DNA from: Candidatus Gastranaerophilales bacterium
GTDB lineage: Bacteria > Cyanobacteriota > Vampirovibrionia > Gastranaerophilales > Gastranaerophilaceae
Direction of reading: 5' to 3'
Length of the DNA stretch: 17,160 bases
Assembly: GCA_021199975.1 (NCBI GenBank)
Contig: JAJQHF010000145.1
Coordinates: 1-17,160 of the forward strand
Shown here: positions 1-8,909 of the stretch, piece after piece
How the letters are laid out: each line of letters starts with the position of its first letter
Numbering within the stretch: position 1 is the first letter of the stretch
The notes under the pieces: generated by a model
Told to the model about the DNA's origin: nothing
What the model saw: the letters and a program-made list of their open reading frames with translations, nothing else
Database searches by the model: none
Made by a program: the position numbers and the translations under genes

Positions 1-1
1 A

Positions 2-577
2 ATTATTTTTAGTGATATAAAAATTGAAAAATTAAAAAACTTATGGAAAATATTAATATCATTTTCCGCTTTGTTTTCCGCAGGATTTCTAATTTCGCAC
101 CACGGTATTTGGCAGCGAATAATGTCTGTATTTATTTTAAGAGGCGACTCATCAACCTCTTTCCGAATGAACGTATATCATTCGGCAGTACAGATATTTC
201 AGGATATTCCGGTATTCGGCATTGGAGTAGGAAACAAAGTATTCAGAGAAATATACGGACTTTACATGCTTTCAGGTTTTGACGCTTTAAGCTGTTATTG
301 CGTTTTTCTTGAAATAGCCGTGGAAAGCGGAATATTTACGCTGTTGGCATATTTAATTTTTCTTTTATCTCTGCTTTTCAGCGCAATTAAGAAATTTCTT
401 AAAAGTAATGATTTTAATTATAAAATTTTACTTTTTGTATCTTTTATTTCGGTTTTAGCCGTTATGTTCCACGGTTTATTTGATACAATATATTTTAGAC
501 CGCAGGTTCAATTTATATTTTGGACAATGGCAGCAATATTAACAACTTTAGTTAGAGAAAGTAAGACGGAAAAATAA
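2..577 (+). CDS. O-antigen ligase / polymerase-like membrane protein, C-terminal part
   Basis: The reading frame is open to the left edge, so the N-terminus lies outside the window and 191 residues are visible. It carries about four hydrophobic segments: near the start (LISFSALFSAG), in the middle (TLLAYLIFLLSLLF), then LLFVSFISVLAVMF and a last one near the C-terminus. Between the first two lies a soluble stretch reading 'FQDIPVFGIGVGNKVF', followed by a conserved-looking 'FLEIAVESGIF'. That pattern (a 'P.fGiG.g' loop, then a 'fLei..E.Gi' helix) is typical of the O-antigen ligase / Wzy polymerase family, inner-membrane proteins that polymerise or transfer surface glycan. The stop TAA shares its last base with the ATG of sucC. 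A TTG at 71 is internal, not a real start. The exact substrate cannot be told. Confidence 0.75.
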   Translation: MIFSDIKIEKLKNLWKILISFSALFSAGFLISHHGIWQRIMSVFILRGDSSTSFRMNVYHSAVQIFQDIPVFGIGVGNKVFREIYGLYMLSGFDALSCYCVFLEIAVESGIFTLLAYLIFLLSLLFSAIKKFLKSNDFNYKILLFVSFISVLAVMFHGLFDTIYFRPQVQFIFWTMAAILTTLVRESKTEK

Positions 578-1707
578 TGAAAATACATGAATATCAGGCA
601 AAAGAATTATTTAAGCAATATGGAATTAAAGTTCCCGCTTCAACTTTGTGCGATAAAAGAGAAAACATCGAGGCAATAATAAAAGAAATGACAATGCCAT
701 GTGTTATAAAAGCGCAGGTTCATTCAGGCGCAAGAGGCAAAGCCGGCGGGGTAAAACTTGCAAAAGATTTTCAAAGCGCCATACAAATTGCAAATAATAT
801 TTTGGGCATGGAACTAAAATCATCACAAGCGGGAGTAAAAAAGGTAAATAAAATCCTGATTGAACAGGGTATAGATATAGATAAAGAGCTTTACCTCAGT
901 TTAACTTTTGACAGAGCGAACGAATGTACAGCATTTATATGTTCAACCGAAGGCGGCATGGATATTGAAGAAGTTGCAAAAAATACCCCCGATAAAATAT
1001 ATACTCAATTAATAAAAGATAATTTTGAACCCGAGATTTCAGTAAAAAAGCTTGGATTTAATACCGATATTACAAATAAAATATGTGAAACAGCAAAAAA
1101 TTTATATAAGCTTGCAATTGAAAAAGATTGTTCTCTTGTGGAAATAAATCCGCTTGTTATAACAAAATCGGGAGAGGTTATTGCGCTTGATGCTAAAATA
1201 AATTTTGATGACAATGCCCTTTTCAGGCATGAGGATATTTTAGCATTGAAAGATGAAGCGGAAGAAAATCCTTATGAGCTTGAAGCTCAAAAATACGGTT
1301 TAAATTATATTAAACTGGACGGTACAATCGGATGTATGGTTAACGGTGCGGGGCTTGCAATGGCAACAATGGATGTAATAAAGCTTGCAGGCAAAAATGC
1401 AGCTAACTTCTTAGATGTAGGAGGCGGCGCAAGCAGTGAAAAAATCGAAAAAGCTTTTAAATTATTAATTTCGGATAAAAATTTAGAAGCCGTATTTATA
1501 AACATTTTCGGCGGGATTTTAAGATGTGACTTCCTTGCGGAGGGCGTAAAAAATGCTATTCATACATTAAATGTAAAATGTCCTGTTATCGTAAGAATGG
1601 AAGGAACCAACAAAGAAAAAGGGGCTGAAATTCTCAATAATTCAGGACTTAAATTTACTGTGGTAAAAGACTTAAATGAAGCAATAGAGGTAATCAAAAA
1701 GATATAA
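577..1707 (+). CDS. sucC: Succinyl-CoA ligase [ADP-forming] subunit beta
   Basis: This 376-residue protein is close to the usual length of about 388. The N-terminal ATP-grasp domain is recognised by 'MKIHEYQAKELF', the nucleotide-binding 'GARGKAGGVKLAKD' and the metal/ATP region 'LVEINPLV' near residue 200. The C-terminal ligase/flavodoxin-like domain has 'NGAGLAMATMD', 'FLDVGGGAS', 'FINIFGGILRCD' and 'RMEGTNKEKG'. With SucD it interconverts succinyl-CoA and succinate with substrate-level formation of a nucleoside triphosphate in the cytoplasm. The ATG at 577 overlaps the upstream stop by one base (TAATG), and its own stop overlaps the sucD ATG the same way. Shine-Dalgarno matches are weak, so translational coupling is likely. 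The family call is very secure; ATP versus GTP preference is not visible. Confidence 0.97.
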   Translation: MKIHEYQAKELFKQYGIKVPASTLCDKRENIEAIIKEMTMPCVIKAQVHSGARGKAGGVKLAKDFQSAIQIANNILGMELKSSQAGVKKVNKILIEQGIDIDKELYLSLTFDRANECTAFICSTEGGMDIEEVAKNTPDKIYTQLIKDNFEPEISVKKLGFNTDITNKICETAKNLYKLAIEKDCSLVEINPLVITKSGEVIALDAKINFDDNALFRHEDILALKDEAEENPYELEAQKYGLNYIKLDGTIGCMVNGAGLAMATMDVIKLAGKNAANFLDVGGGASSEKIEKAFKLLISDKNLEAVFINIFGGILRCDFLAEGVKNAIHTLNVKCPVIVRMEGTNKEKGAEILNNSGLKFTVVKDLNEAIEVIKKI

Positions 1708-2579
1708 TGGCTATATTTATTAACAAAGATACAAAACTGATAGTACAGGGTATAACAGGCAAGGAAGGTTCTTTTCATGCACAAAGCTGTCAAGAGTACG
1801 GCACTAAGCTGGTTGGCGGAGTTACCCCTAAAAAAGGCGGAACGGAAATTTTAGGTGTTCCTGTATTTAATACGGTTAAAGAAGCAGTAAATGAAGTAAA
1901 ACCGGATGCAAGCATGATTTTTGTACCAGCAAGATTTGCTGCCGGAGCAATAACAGAAGCAGCAGAAGCAGGAATTAAACTAATTGTCTGCATAACGGAA
2001 GGTATTCCTGTTTATGACATGATTAATGCCAAAAGAGCGGTTTCAATGAACGGAGCAAGACTAATAGGTCCAAACTGCCCGGGATTAATCGTTCCCGAAG
2101 AATCAAAAATAGGTATAATGCCTTCATCAATTCACAAAAAAGGCGGTGCCGGAGTCGTTTCAAGAAGCGGAACTTTAACTTACGAAGCGGTTTATCAGTT
2201 AACACAACTTGGAATAGGTCAATCAGCTTGTATAGGTATAGGAGGCGACCCGATTATAGGTACAAGCTTTATCGATGTACTAAAAGCCTTTCAGGAGGAC
2301 AAGCAAACCGAAGTAATATGTATGATAGGTGAAATAGGCGGTAGTGCCGAAGAAGAAGCGGCGGAATTTATAAAGAGCTGTGTTACAAAACCTGTTGTAA
2401 GTTTTATTGCAGGTTTAAGCGCACCTGAAGGCAAAAGAATGGGACATGCAGGCGCTATCATATCAGGCGGCAAAGGAACTGCCGAAAGTAAGATGAATAC
2501 TCTTACCCGAGCAGGTGTAACAGTATGTAAAAACCCTGCTAATTTAGGTATTACAATAAAAAATATTTTAAATTTATAA
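1707..2579 (+). CDS. sucD: Succinyl-CoA ligase [ADP-forming] subunit alpha
   Basis: This 290-residue protein has the standard family length. The N-terminal CoA-binding Rossmann domain shows 'VQGITGKEGSFHAQ' (about residues 13-26), followed by 'GPNCPG' (121-126) and 'GIGGDPIIG' (177-185). The phosphorylated active-site histidine is His247 in 'GKRMGHAGAIISGG', equivalent to His246 of the E. coli enzyme. It forms the catalytic complex with SucC, carrying the phosphohistidine intermediate. The ATG overlaps the sucC stop by one base, indicating co-translation. It is the last gene of this plus-strand operon; transcription probably ends at the hairpin and T-run at 2711-2739, after a structured 130-base stretch. 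Confidence 0.97.
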   Translation: MAIFINKDTKLIVQGITGKEGSFHAQSCQEYGTKLVGGVTPKKGGTEILGVPVFNTVKEAVNEVKPDASMIFVPARFAAGAITEAAEAGIKLIVCITEGIPVYDMINAKRAVSMNGARLIGPNCPGLIVPEESKIGIMPSSIHKKGGAGVVSRSGTLTYEAVYQLTQLGIGQSACIGIGGDPIIGTSFIDVLKAFQEDKQTEVICMIGEIGGSAEEEAAEFIKSCVTKPVVSFIAGLSAPEGKRMGHAGAIISGGKGTAESKMNTLTRAGVTVCKNPANLGITIKNILNL

Positions 2580-2580
2580 T

Positions 2581-2710
2581 CCAACCTAGTGCCGCATTCT
2601 GTTACTGATGGTCTTGGATTTTACTCACCAAACACCCCCGCAATCATCTAACGGCATTGTGGCGGATACAGATTCAATCATACTCACGTTATTGCGGTGT
2701 TTAGCTTTGG
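2581..2710 (+). ncRNA. Candidate structured RNA (sucD 3' region), unclassified
   Basis: The gap between the convergent sucD and outer-membrane factor genes is about 46% G+C by my count, well above its surroundings, and folds well. Hairpin A, at the left end, closes with ATCCAA (from 2580) and TTGGAT (ending at 2620), with CC/GG and AGT/ACT inside. Hairpin B spans about 2628-2710. Its arms AAACA...CCGCAAT (2630-2644) and ATTGCGGTGTTT (2691-2702) pair over 12 bp with a 3-base C bulge, and an inner TAACG/CGTTA pair is possible. TACTCAC occurs at 2622-2628 and 2681-2687, and CAATCAT at 2641-2647 and 2675-2681. No ORF is evident. The plus strand is favoured because a T-run hairpin follows directly, but the fold is nearly as good on the other strand. 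It could be a 3'-UTR-derived sRNA, an independent sRNA or a palindromic repeat. I do not recognise a known RNA family. Confidence 0.35.
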
Positions 2711-2739
2711 AAAAATTTAGGTGAACCTGTGAATTTTTT
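2711..2739. terminator. Bidirectional rho-independent terminator candidate
   Basis: AAAAATT (2711-2717) pairs with AATTTTT (2732-2738), and AGG/CCT closes a TGAA loop inside. A T6 run at 2734-2739 serves plus-strand transcripts from sucCD, and the A5 at 2711-2715 serves as a T5 run for the minus-strand efflux operon. The stem is A:T rich, so termination strength is uncertain, but the position between converging genes fits. Confidence 0.5.
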
Positions 2740-2750
2740 CTCAGACATTT

Positions 2751-4439
2751 TTATAATAAATCAACATCCGAAGATTTTAAAGGAACTCCCATTAATCTTT
2801 CCAAATCGGCAGCTGATACGTGGTAATTTAACAGTGTGTTATAATAATCAAGCTGAGAATTTCTGTAGGTTGTTTCAGCATCTTTAAGCTCAATAGCATC
2901 ACCTAAACCTACTTTATATCTACCTGATGCCTGATCATACTGTTCTTTTGCCTGATCCATATTTAATTTTGCAACAACAATACTATCCTGTGCATTTGTA
3001 AGATTTATATATGCCTGTTTTACATTAAAATAAATATCTTGTTTTGTATTTTCATAGTCTGCCAAATCTTTTTTGTAGGTTGCTTTTGCTTCATCAACCT
3101 GTTTCTTTAAAAGCATTAAATTAACAGTTGAATAACTTAATTCAGCACCAAATTGATAACCGTAATCGGTATCAACTTTTTTACCGCCGTTTGTATATGA
3201 AGCAAACCCCTGTATATTAGGAGTAAATGCTCTTTTTGATGACCTGACAAGCAGTTCTGAAGCATCTGCTTTTTTCTTTGCGGCAAGCAGTTCAGGACTT
3301 GTATCGAATGCGGTATTAACAGCCTCATCAACATTAATACCGTAAGCTTTTGTTGTCAGATTATCTGTTACATCATAGTCGGAATAATCAGGCATGCCCA
3401 TTGCATTGCTTAATTGTACATAAGCGATTTTTAACGTATTATTAGCCTGAATTAAATTTAACTTAGCTTTTCCCAAGTTGTAATCAGCTGTTAAAACATC
3501 TATTTTAGGCTTTGTACCGATATTATAGTATGCTTTTGCCTGTTCTAAGTGTAATTCATAATCTTTTACGGTATCTTCATAAACTTTTACCTGCTGTTGA
3601 GCAAATAATAAATTGAAGTAAGATTGTTTAACATTATAAATTACCGTATTTATGCTCGTTTGTAAGCTAAATTCGGCAGATTCATAGGTTCTTTTTGCTA
3701 TATCAGCCTGAGCCTTTGTTTTTCCGAAATCAAATAAAAGTAAGTTGCCCGATATTGTAGGTGTATAAAACATATCATATTTTTGCGTAGGAGGCGCAAA
3801 GTTTGTTATCTGCATATCATTTCTTGAGTAACTTATTCCTGCTGAAAAAGTAGGGAAATAATTCGACCAGGCCTGCGCTATTTTACTCTTATAAACTTCT
3901 GCATTACTCATAGCCGAACGTATGGCAGGATGTTTTTCCAAAGCTATTTTTACACAATCATCTACTTCTATAATCTTATTTGTATTGATACTTGCGTGGT
4001 ATGCAGTATCTGTTAATACTTTATTATTTTCACCCAAATTAACAGCAGGAGTTTCTTCATTTGTTTCGTTTATAGCAGCAGCATTTGCAACGGGAACTAA
4101 ATCTTTTTTTGCTTTTTTAGCCGCCTTTTCAGCTTCTTTTTTTTGTTTTTTAAGGGCTTTTTGCTGTTTTTGCCATTCTTTTTTTGATATTGTGCTTGAA
4201 GCTTCTAAATCAGGTTCAACAACTTCAACTTCCTTTGCCAAATCAAGATTTTTCTTTTGTTTATCCTTTGAAAAAGTCTTTTTTAGCTTGTTTAAAGGAG
4301 AAGTATTATTTTTTGGAGCCTGAACCTCTGTTAATGACGGCGGAAGCTCATCAATAACTTCATCTCTGAACGGGCTGTCATCTGCAAAGACAGGACTTGC
4401 AATTAATAAAAACATTAATATAAATACTTTTTTATTCAT
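2751..4439 (-). CDS. TolC-family outer-membrane efflux protein with a lysine-rich N-terminal extension
   Basis: This is the outer-membrane channel of the tripartite pump encoded just upstream. The protein is 562 residues from ATG 4439. A GTG at 4448 would add three residues, but the ATG is preferred because GGA lies 5 bases ahead of it and the protein then opens with a clean signal peptide (MNKKVFILMFLLIASPVFA, then DD). Two outer-membrane-efflux repeats follow, at about residues 155-350 and 370-555: 'VDDCVKIALEKHPAIRSA', the helical 'QQQVKVYEDTVKDYELHLEQA', then 'DEAVNTAFDTSPELLAA' and 'LDYYNTLLNYHVSAADLERLMG'. Between signal peptide and channel lies an unusual segment of roughly 130 residues, strongly Lys/Ala-rich at about 85-113, which accounts for the excess over the usual 450-490. 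There is no lipobox cysteine. The start is 24 bp after the pump gene. Confidence 0.93.
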   Translation of the reverse strand: MNKKVFILMFLLIASPVFADDSPFRDEVIDELPPSLTEVQAPKNNTSPLNKLKKTFSKDKQKKNLDLAKEVEVVEPDLEASSTISKKEWQKQQKALKKQKKEAEKAAKKAKKDLVPVANAAAINETNEETPAVNLGENNKVLTDTAYHASINTNKIIEVDDCVKIALEKHPAIRSAMSNAEVYKSKIAQAWSNYFPTFSAGISYSRNDMQITNFAPPTQKYDMFYTPTISGNLLLFDFGKTKAQADIAKRTYESAEFSLQTSINTVIYNVKQSYFNLLFAQQQVKVYEDTVKDYELHLEQAKAYYNIGTKPKIDVLTADYNLGKAKLNLIQANNTLKIAYVQLSNAMGMPDYSDYDVTDNLTTKAYGINVDEAVNTAFDTSPELLAAKKKADASELLVRSSKRAFTPNIQGFASYTNGGKKVDTDYGYQFGAELSYSTVNLMLLKKQVDEAKATYKKDLADYENTKQDIYFNVKQAYINLTNAQDSIVVAKLNMDQAKEQYDQASGRYKVGLGDAIELKDAETTYRNSQLDYYNTLLNYHVSAADLERLMGVPLKSSDVDLL

Positions 4440-4463
4440 CTTTTCCACTCTACTTTTTTAATA

Positions 4464-7400
4464 TCAACTATTAACTTGTTTTGATTTTTTTCTCTTTTCG
4501 TGAGCATCAACGAGAGATTGAACCAGTACATAGAAAACAGGAGTTAATATAGTACCGATTGTAGCAGCCGCAGTCATACCGCCGAATACTGTAGAACCAA
4601 CTGAAACTCTGCTCTGAGCGCCTGCCCCCGTAGCAAATACCATAGGTAATACACCGAATACAAATGCCAAAGCGGTCATCATAATAGCTCTGAATCTTAT
4701 TCTTGCAGCCTCTATTGCCGCATCTTCTATACTTAATCCTTTGTTTTCATGCAGGTCTTTTGCAAACTCTACAATCAATATTGACTGTTTTGCGGCAATA
4801 CCTATTAATGCTATCATACCTACCTGAGAATATAAGTCAAATGCCTGACCTAACATCATTTGGAATACCAGAGCACCAAGTGCGGCAACAGGTGCAATTA
4901 ACAGTACCGCAACCGGTATTGACCAGCTTTCATATAATGCAACAAGGAATAAATATACGAAAGTTAGCGCTAATGCAATGACTATACCTGTTTGCCCTGA
5001 TGATTCTCTTTCCTGCAATGATGTACCTGACCAGTCGTAACCTACATCAGATGGCAGTGTTTCAATGGCAACTTTTTCCATTTCATTCATTGCCTCACCT
5101 GAGCTCTTGCCTGATGACGGCTGACCTGAGAATTGTACCGAACGGTACAGATTAAACCTTGTGATAGAAGCCGCACCTACTGTTTGTTCCAAATTAATCA
5201 TTGTCATTAAAGGAACCATTTGCCCTTTTGTATTTTTAACATATATATTTTCAAGGTCTGTAGCTTTATTTCTGAAATAATCTTCCGCTTGAAGCTGTAC
5301 TCTGAATACACGTCCTAATTTATTGAAGTCATTTACATAATATGTACCTAAAGTTGAAGCCAAAGTTGAATATAATTCCTGTATATCAACATTTTGTGCT
5401 AAGACTTTTTCATAATCAATATTTAATCTGTACTGCGGAACATTTGCCTGATATGTTGTATAAACACTGGTTAGACCCGGGTCTGAGTTTGCGGCAACCG
5501 TTAATTTATTTGCAAATTGTTCTATATCTTGAAGCGAGTATTCACCTTTTGACAGCATTTGGAATTCAAAACCGCCTAACATACTCATACCCGATATTGC
5601 AGGAGGAGAAAATGTCGCAATTGAAGCTTCATTGATTAACGCGGTTCTTTTTCTTATTTCTGAAATTATAGCCGTATGTGATAAATCGGTAGGACGACCT
5701 TGAATTTTTCTTATAACCCAATCCCACGGGTAAATTTTTCTTTCATCCCAATCTTTTAACGGTGTTACGCAAAAAGCCTGGTTTACAGGTCCCATACCTC
5801 CTGCAAAAACAATAATTCTTTCTTTTTCAACACCTTCTATTGTTTCAATTGATTTTGTAAGTTTTTCAAGCACCTCTCGGGTTTTATTTAAAGCAGAACC
5901 CGGGGGCAATACAATCTGTGACATTAATACTGCCTGGTCTTCATCAGGAATAAAACCTGTAGGTATTATTTTAAATAAAAAACCCATTAAGATAAGAAAA
6001 GAAATATATATTGTTAAAGTTAATTTTTTATTATAAACAAACTTTTTTACAACATCCAAATACCAATGGGTAACTTTATCAAATTTCTCATCAAAAGCGG
6101 TAAATACCTTTTTAATAAATGCAGTAACAAAATTGCTCGGCTTTCTGTTCGGATCTTCCGCTCTTAATATAATTGAACACATTGCAGGAGATAATGTTAA
6201 GGCACATATAGCGGACAATGCAATAGAAACGGCAATACATACGGCAAATTGTCTGTACATTAATCCCGATAATCCTGAAATAAAAGATACGGGAACAAAT
6301 ACAGCCATAAGAACCATAGCCATTGCAACCAGAGCGCCGCCTACCTCCTGCATTGTTAATTGAGTAGCTTCAACAGGAGTTTTACCTTCTTCTAAGTGCC
6401 TTTTTACGTTTTCAATAACAACAATAGCATCATCCACAACAACCGCAACCGCCAATACCATAGCAAACAGTGTCAGCAGGTTAATTGACATACCAAATAC
6501 AGGCAAGGCGGCAAATGTACCTATTAATGATACGGGGATTGTCACGCAGGGTACTAATGTTGCTCTCCAATCACCTAAAAATACGAATATAACCAAAATT
6601 ACTATTAATGATGTTAATAAAATTGTAAATACAACTTCTTTCATTGATTCACGAATAAACTTAGAATCATCATGCATCATTTTAATTTCAAGTGTTTCAG
6701 GCAGAGTTTTATTAATCTCGGCTACTTTTGCATTTACAAGGTTAACAATACTGATAGTATTAGCACCCGGCAAAGGAACAACCTGAATAATGGCAGCGGG
6801 TTTTCCGTCTATTATACCTAATCTGTCGTATGAATAAGCCCCGAGTTCAACTCTTGCTAAGTCTTTTAATCTTATACTTGAGCCGTCCGTATTTGATCTT
6901 ACAATAATTTCTTCAAACTCTTCAGGTTCAAGTAAACGTCCTTTTGTCATTAATGTCATTCTTAAAGTTTGATTTGTATTGCTTGGTAATGAACCTAAAG
7001 AACCTGACGCAACAAGCGTATTTTGTGCCGAAATAGCAGCTTGAATTTCCGAAACAGATACATTCAAGTTCGCCATTTTTGTGGCATCAAGCCAAACTCT
7101 CATACTGTAATCACCGGCACCGTATATATTTACTTCACCGACACCGTCTAAACGTTTTATTTCATCTTTTATATAAATAGTTGCATAGTTTGTTAAATCC
7201 AATTGACTCCAAGAACCATCCGAAGATTCAAGGTTTAAAATACAAGCACCTGCACCCGATACCTGGTTTTTAGCGGTTACACCCAAACGCTGTACATCTT
7301 CCGGTAATAAGGCTTGCACCTGCTGTAATCTGTTTTGCACGTTTACAAGGTTAATATCTTTATTTGTTCCGACTTTAAAATATACACTTAATGTATACTG

Positions 7401-7685
7401 TTCATCATAACAGGTGGATGTCATATAAATCATATTTTCAACACCGTTAACCTGTGATTCAATTACTGAAGCCACTGAGGATTCAATAACGGCGGCACTC
7501 GCACCGGGGTATGAAGCTGATACAGATACCTGAGGAGGTGTAATATTAGGATATTTTTCCAACTGCAAGCTGAAAATAGAAACTAAACCTACCAGTGTTA
7601 TGAATATTGATATAACCATAGCAAAACGAGGTTTGGTTATAAAGAAATATAAATTATTCTTTTTTTTGTTATTATTATCTTCCAT
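4464..7685 (-). CDS. RND-family (HAE1/AcrB-type) multidrug efflux pump, inner-membrane subunit
   Basis: At 1073 residues this is full length for an AcrB-like proton-driven transporter. The first transmembrane helix is near residues 20-40, followed by 'QLEKYPNITPPQVSVSASYPGASA', typical of HAE1 pumps. TM4 carries the proton-relay aspartates Asp418-Asp419 in 'VVVDDAIVVIENV', and TM10 the relay lysine Lys966 in 'AAKQSILIVEFAKD'. Two large periplasmic loops (about 45-345 and 575-895) each follow a first helix, showing the usual internal duplication. The ATG at 7685 has only a weak Shine-Dalgarno, and the gene lies 24 bp after the adaptor. It works with the adaptor and TolC-like protein to expel drugs or other amphiphiles. 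Substrates cannot be read from sequence. No frameshift or missing relay residue was seen. Confidence 0.97.
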   Translation of the reverse strand: MEDNNNKKKNNLYFFITKPRFAMVISIFITLVGLVSIFSLQLEKYPNITPPQVSVSASYPGASAAVIESSVASVIESQVNGVENMIYMTSTCYDEQYTLSVYFKVGTNKDINLVNVQNRLQQVQALLPEDVQRLGVTAKNQVSGAGACILNLESSDGSWSQLDLTNYATIYIKDEIKRLDGVGEVNIYGAGDYSMRVWLDATKMANLNVSVSEIQAAISAQNTLVASGSLGSLPSNTNQTLRMTLMTKGRLLEPEEFEEIIVRSNTDGSSIRLKDLARVELGAYSYDRLGIIDGKPAAIIQVVPLPGANTISIVNLVNAKVAEINKTLPETLEIKMMHDDSKFIRESMKEVVFTILLTSLIVILVIFVFLGDWRATLVPCVTIPVSLIGTFAALPVFGMSINLLTLFAMVLAVAVVVDDAIVVIENVKRHLEEGKTPVEATQLTMQEVGGALVAMAMVLMAVFVPVSFISGLSGLMYRQFAVCIAVSIALSAICALTLSPAMCSIILRAEDPNRKPSNFVTAFIKKVFTAFDEKFDKVTHWYLDVVKKFVYNKKLTLTIYISFLILMGFLFKIIPTGFIPDEDQAVLMSQIVLPPGSALNKTREVLEKLTKSIETIEGVEKERIIVFAGGMGPVNQAFCVTPLKDWDERKIYPWDWVIRKIQGRPTDLSHTAIISEIRKRTALINEASIATFSPPAISGMSMLGGFEFQMLSKGEYSLQDIEQFANKLTVAANSDPGLTSVYTTYQANVPQYRLNIDYEKVLAQNVDIQELYSTLASTLGTYYVNDFNKLGRVFRVQLQAEDYFRNKATDLENIYVKNTKGQMVPLMTMINLEQTVGAASITRFNLYRSVQFSGQPSSGKSSGEAMNEMEKVAIETLPSDVGYDWSGTSLQERESSGQTGIVIALALTFVYLFLVALYESWSIPVAVLLIAPVAALGALVFQMMLGQAFDLYSQVGMIALIGIAAKQSILIVEFAKDLHENKGLSIEDAAIEAARIRFRAIMMTALAFVFGVLPMVFATGAGAQSRVSVGSTVFGGMTAAATIGTILTPVFYVLVQSLVDAHEKRKKSKQVNS

Positions 7686-7709
7686 TTGTTCAATCTTTCA
7701 ATATTATTA

Positions 7710-8879
7710 CTATTCTGCCGTTTGTTCGTTTTCCGAATTCAAAGGCTGTGCATTTAATTTTTGTCCTGTTCTGCTTACACTTTGAATACCCTTTGCAACA
7801 ACTGTATCATTTGTATCAAGTCCATCTTCAACAACCCAGTTTTTATCAATTTCATCAGATACTTTTATATTCTTTCTTAATGCATTGCTGTCTTCATCAA
7901 CAGTCCAAACATAATAACCTTCAGAATCATTTAAAGCGGCTGATTGAGGAACAAGCATAACCGTTCTGGGTTCATTTGCCGTTACTATAACTTTTACAAA
8001 ATCCCCTGGAACTAAAAGTTCATCTGCATTTTGGAAAGTAGCTCTTAAACTTATTGTACCTGTTGTTTGGTCTACTTCATTGTCAACAAATTCAATTACA
8101 CCCTTTTCAGAATAAATACTTCCGTCTGCAAGTTGTATTTCAACATTCATATTGCTGAAATCAGCAGAAGAATCTATTTTTCTGAATTTTAAAAATTCAC
8201 TGCTTTTTAAAGTGAAATAAACATAAATCGGATTTATGCTTACTATTCTTGCTAAAGCACCTGATGTTGTATTAACAAGATTACCTTCGGTTATAATAAT
8301 TTTACCTATTTTACCGTCGATAGGCGAAGTAATTTTTGTATAACTTAAATTTAATTTTGCATTAGCCAATTGGGCTTTAGCCGCATCTAATGCTGCTTTG
8401 CTTTTATCTCTTGTAGCTAAAGCTTCATCATAATATGACTTGCTTACATAATCGTTTTTAACCAGCTCTTGAGCCCTTACAAGTTCTTTTTCGGCATTTA
8501 TAAGCGATGCTTCATTTTGTCTTACAGTTGCGGCGGCATTATTAACCGCAATTTGATATTCATCAGGCTCAATTAAAAACAAAGTCTGACCTTTTTTAAT
8601 CATTGCACCTTCGTCAAAAAATCTTTTTTGAAGCCAGCCGTTAATTCTTGCAACAACATCAACAGCATATTTTGCTTCTATTCTTCCTGCCGATTCCGAT
8701 TGTGAATAAATATCTTTTACAACGGGATTCATAGTTTGAACCTCTTTTGGCTTATTCATAGATTTTTGCTGCATTACACCATCTATGTGGCTCGATATTT
8801 GCTGCCAGGCAATCGAGCCAAGTATGAACACAATTAAAAAAGTTATCCACTGTGCTTTTTTACTTTTTAAGTAACTCAT
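7710..8879 (-). CDS. RND efflux periplasmic adaptor (membrane fusion protein, AcrA/MexA-type)
   Basis: This 389-residue protein bridges the RND pump and the outer-membrane channel in the periplasm. An N-terminal hydrophobic segment (about residues 12-30, 'WITFLIVFILGSIAW') lacks a lipobox cysteine, so it is probably an uncleaved inner-membrane anchor rather than a lipoprotein. The lipoyl-like half 'VVARINGWLQKRFFDEGAMIKKGQTLFLIEPDEY' is followed by a coiled-coil hairpin (about 95-165). The second lipoyl half is 'YTKITSPIDGKIGKIIITEGNLV', then come the beta-barrel and 'VPQSAALNDSEGYYVWTV'. The ATG at 8879 has a good Shine-Dalgarno (AGAGGA, about 6 bases away). It is 30 bp after marR and 24 bp before the pump gene, all one strand, so one operon. 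Confidence 0.95.
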   Translation of the reverse strand: MSYLKSKKAQWITFLIVFILGSIAWQQISSHIDGVMQQKSMNKPKEVQTMNPVVKDIYSQSESAGRIEAKYAVDVVARINGWLQKRFFDEGAMIKKGQTLFLIEPDEYQIAVNNAAATVRQNEASLINAEKELVRAQELVKNDYVSKSYYDEALATRDKSKAALDAAKAQLANAKLNLSYTKITSPIDGKIGKIIITEGNLVNTTSGALARIVSINPIYVYFTLKSSEFLKFRKIDSSADFSNMNVEIQLADGSIYSEKGVIEFVDNEVDQTTGTISLRATFQNADELLVPGDFVKVIVTANEPRTVMLVPQSAALNDSEGYYVWTVDEDSNALRKNIKVSDEIDKNWVVEDGLDTNDTVVAKGIQSVSRTGQKLNAQPLNSENEQTAE

Positions 8880-8909
8880 ATTATATCCTCTGTTAACTAT
8901 TATCTACAT

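Noticed and set aside
2649..2705. Integron attC-like core (ATCTAAC resembling RYYYAAC) in the structured gap
   Set aside because: The partner GTTRRRY core is missing at the expected place and no integrase or cassette array is seen, so it is treated as part of the RNA-like fold.
2581..2740. 6S RNA, tmRNA, SRP RNA or RNase P RNA identity for the structured gap
   Set aside because: The ends do not pair with each other as in 6S RNA, and no tag frame, CCA-type end, SRP GGAA-loop context or RNase P signature could be recognised on either strand.
3922..4323. 133-codon plus-strand frame rich in Phe/Ser/Ala
   Set aside because: It is the antisense shadow of the lysine-rich segment of the TolC-like gene (AAA/AAG codons read backwards give Phe/Leu). 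It has no ribosome site and no independent domain.
4464..7685. Possible frameshift or inactive RND pump
   Set aside because: Both relay aspartates, the TM10 lysine and the full length are present in a single unbroken frame.
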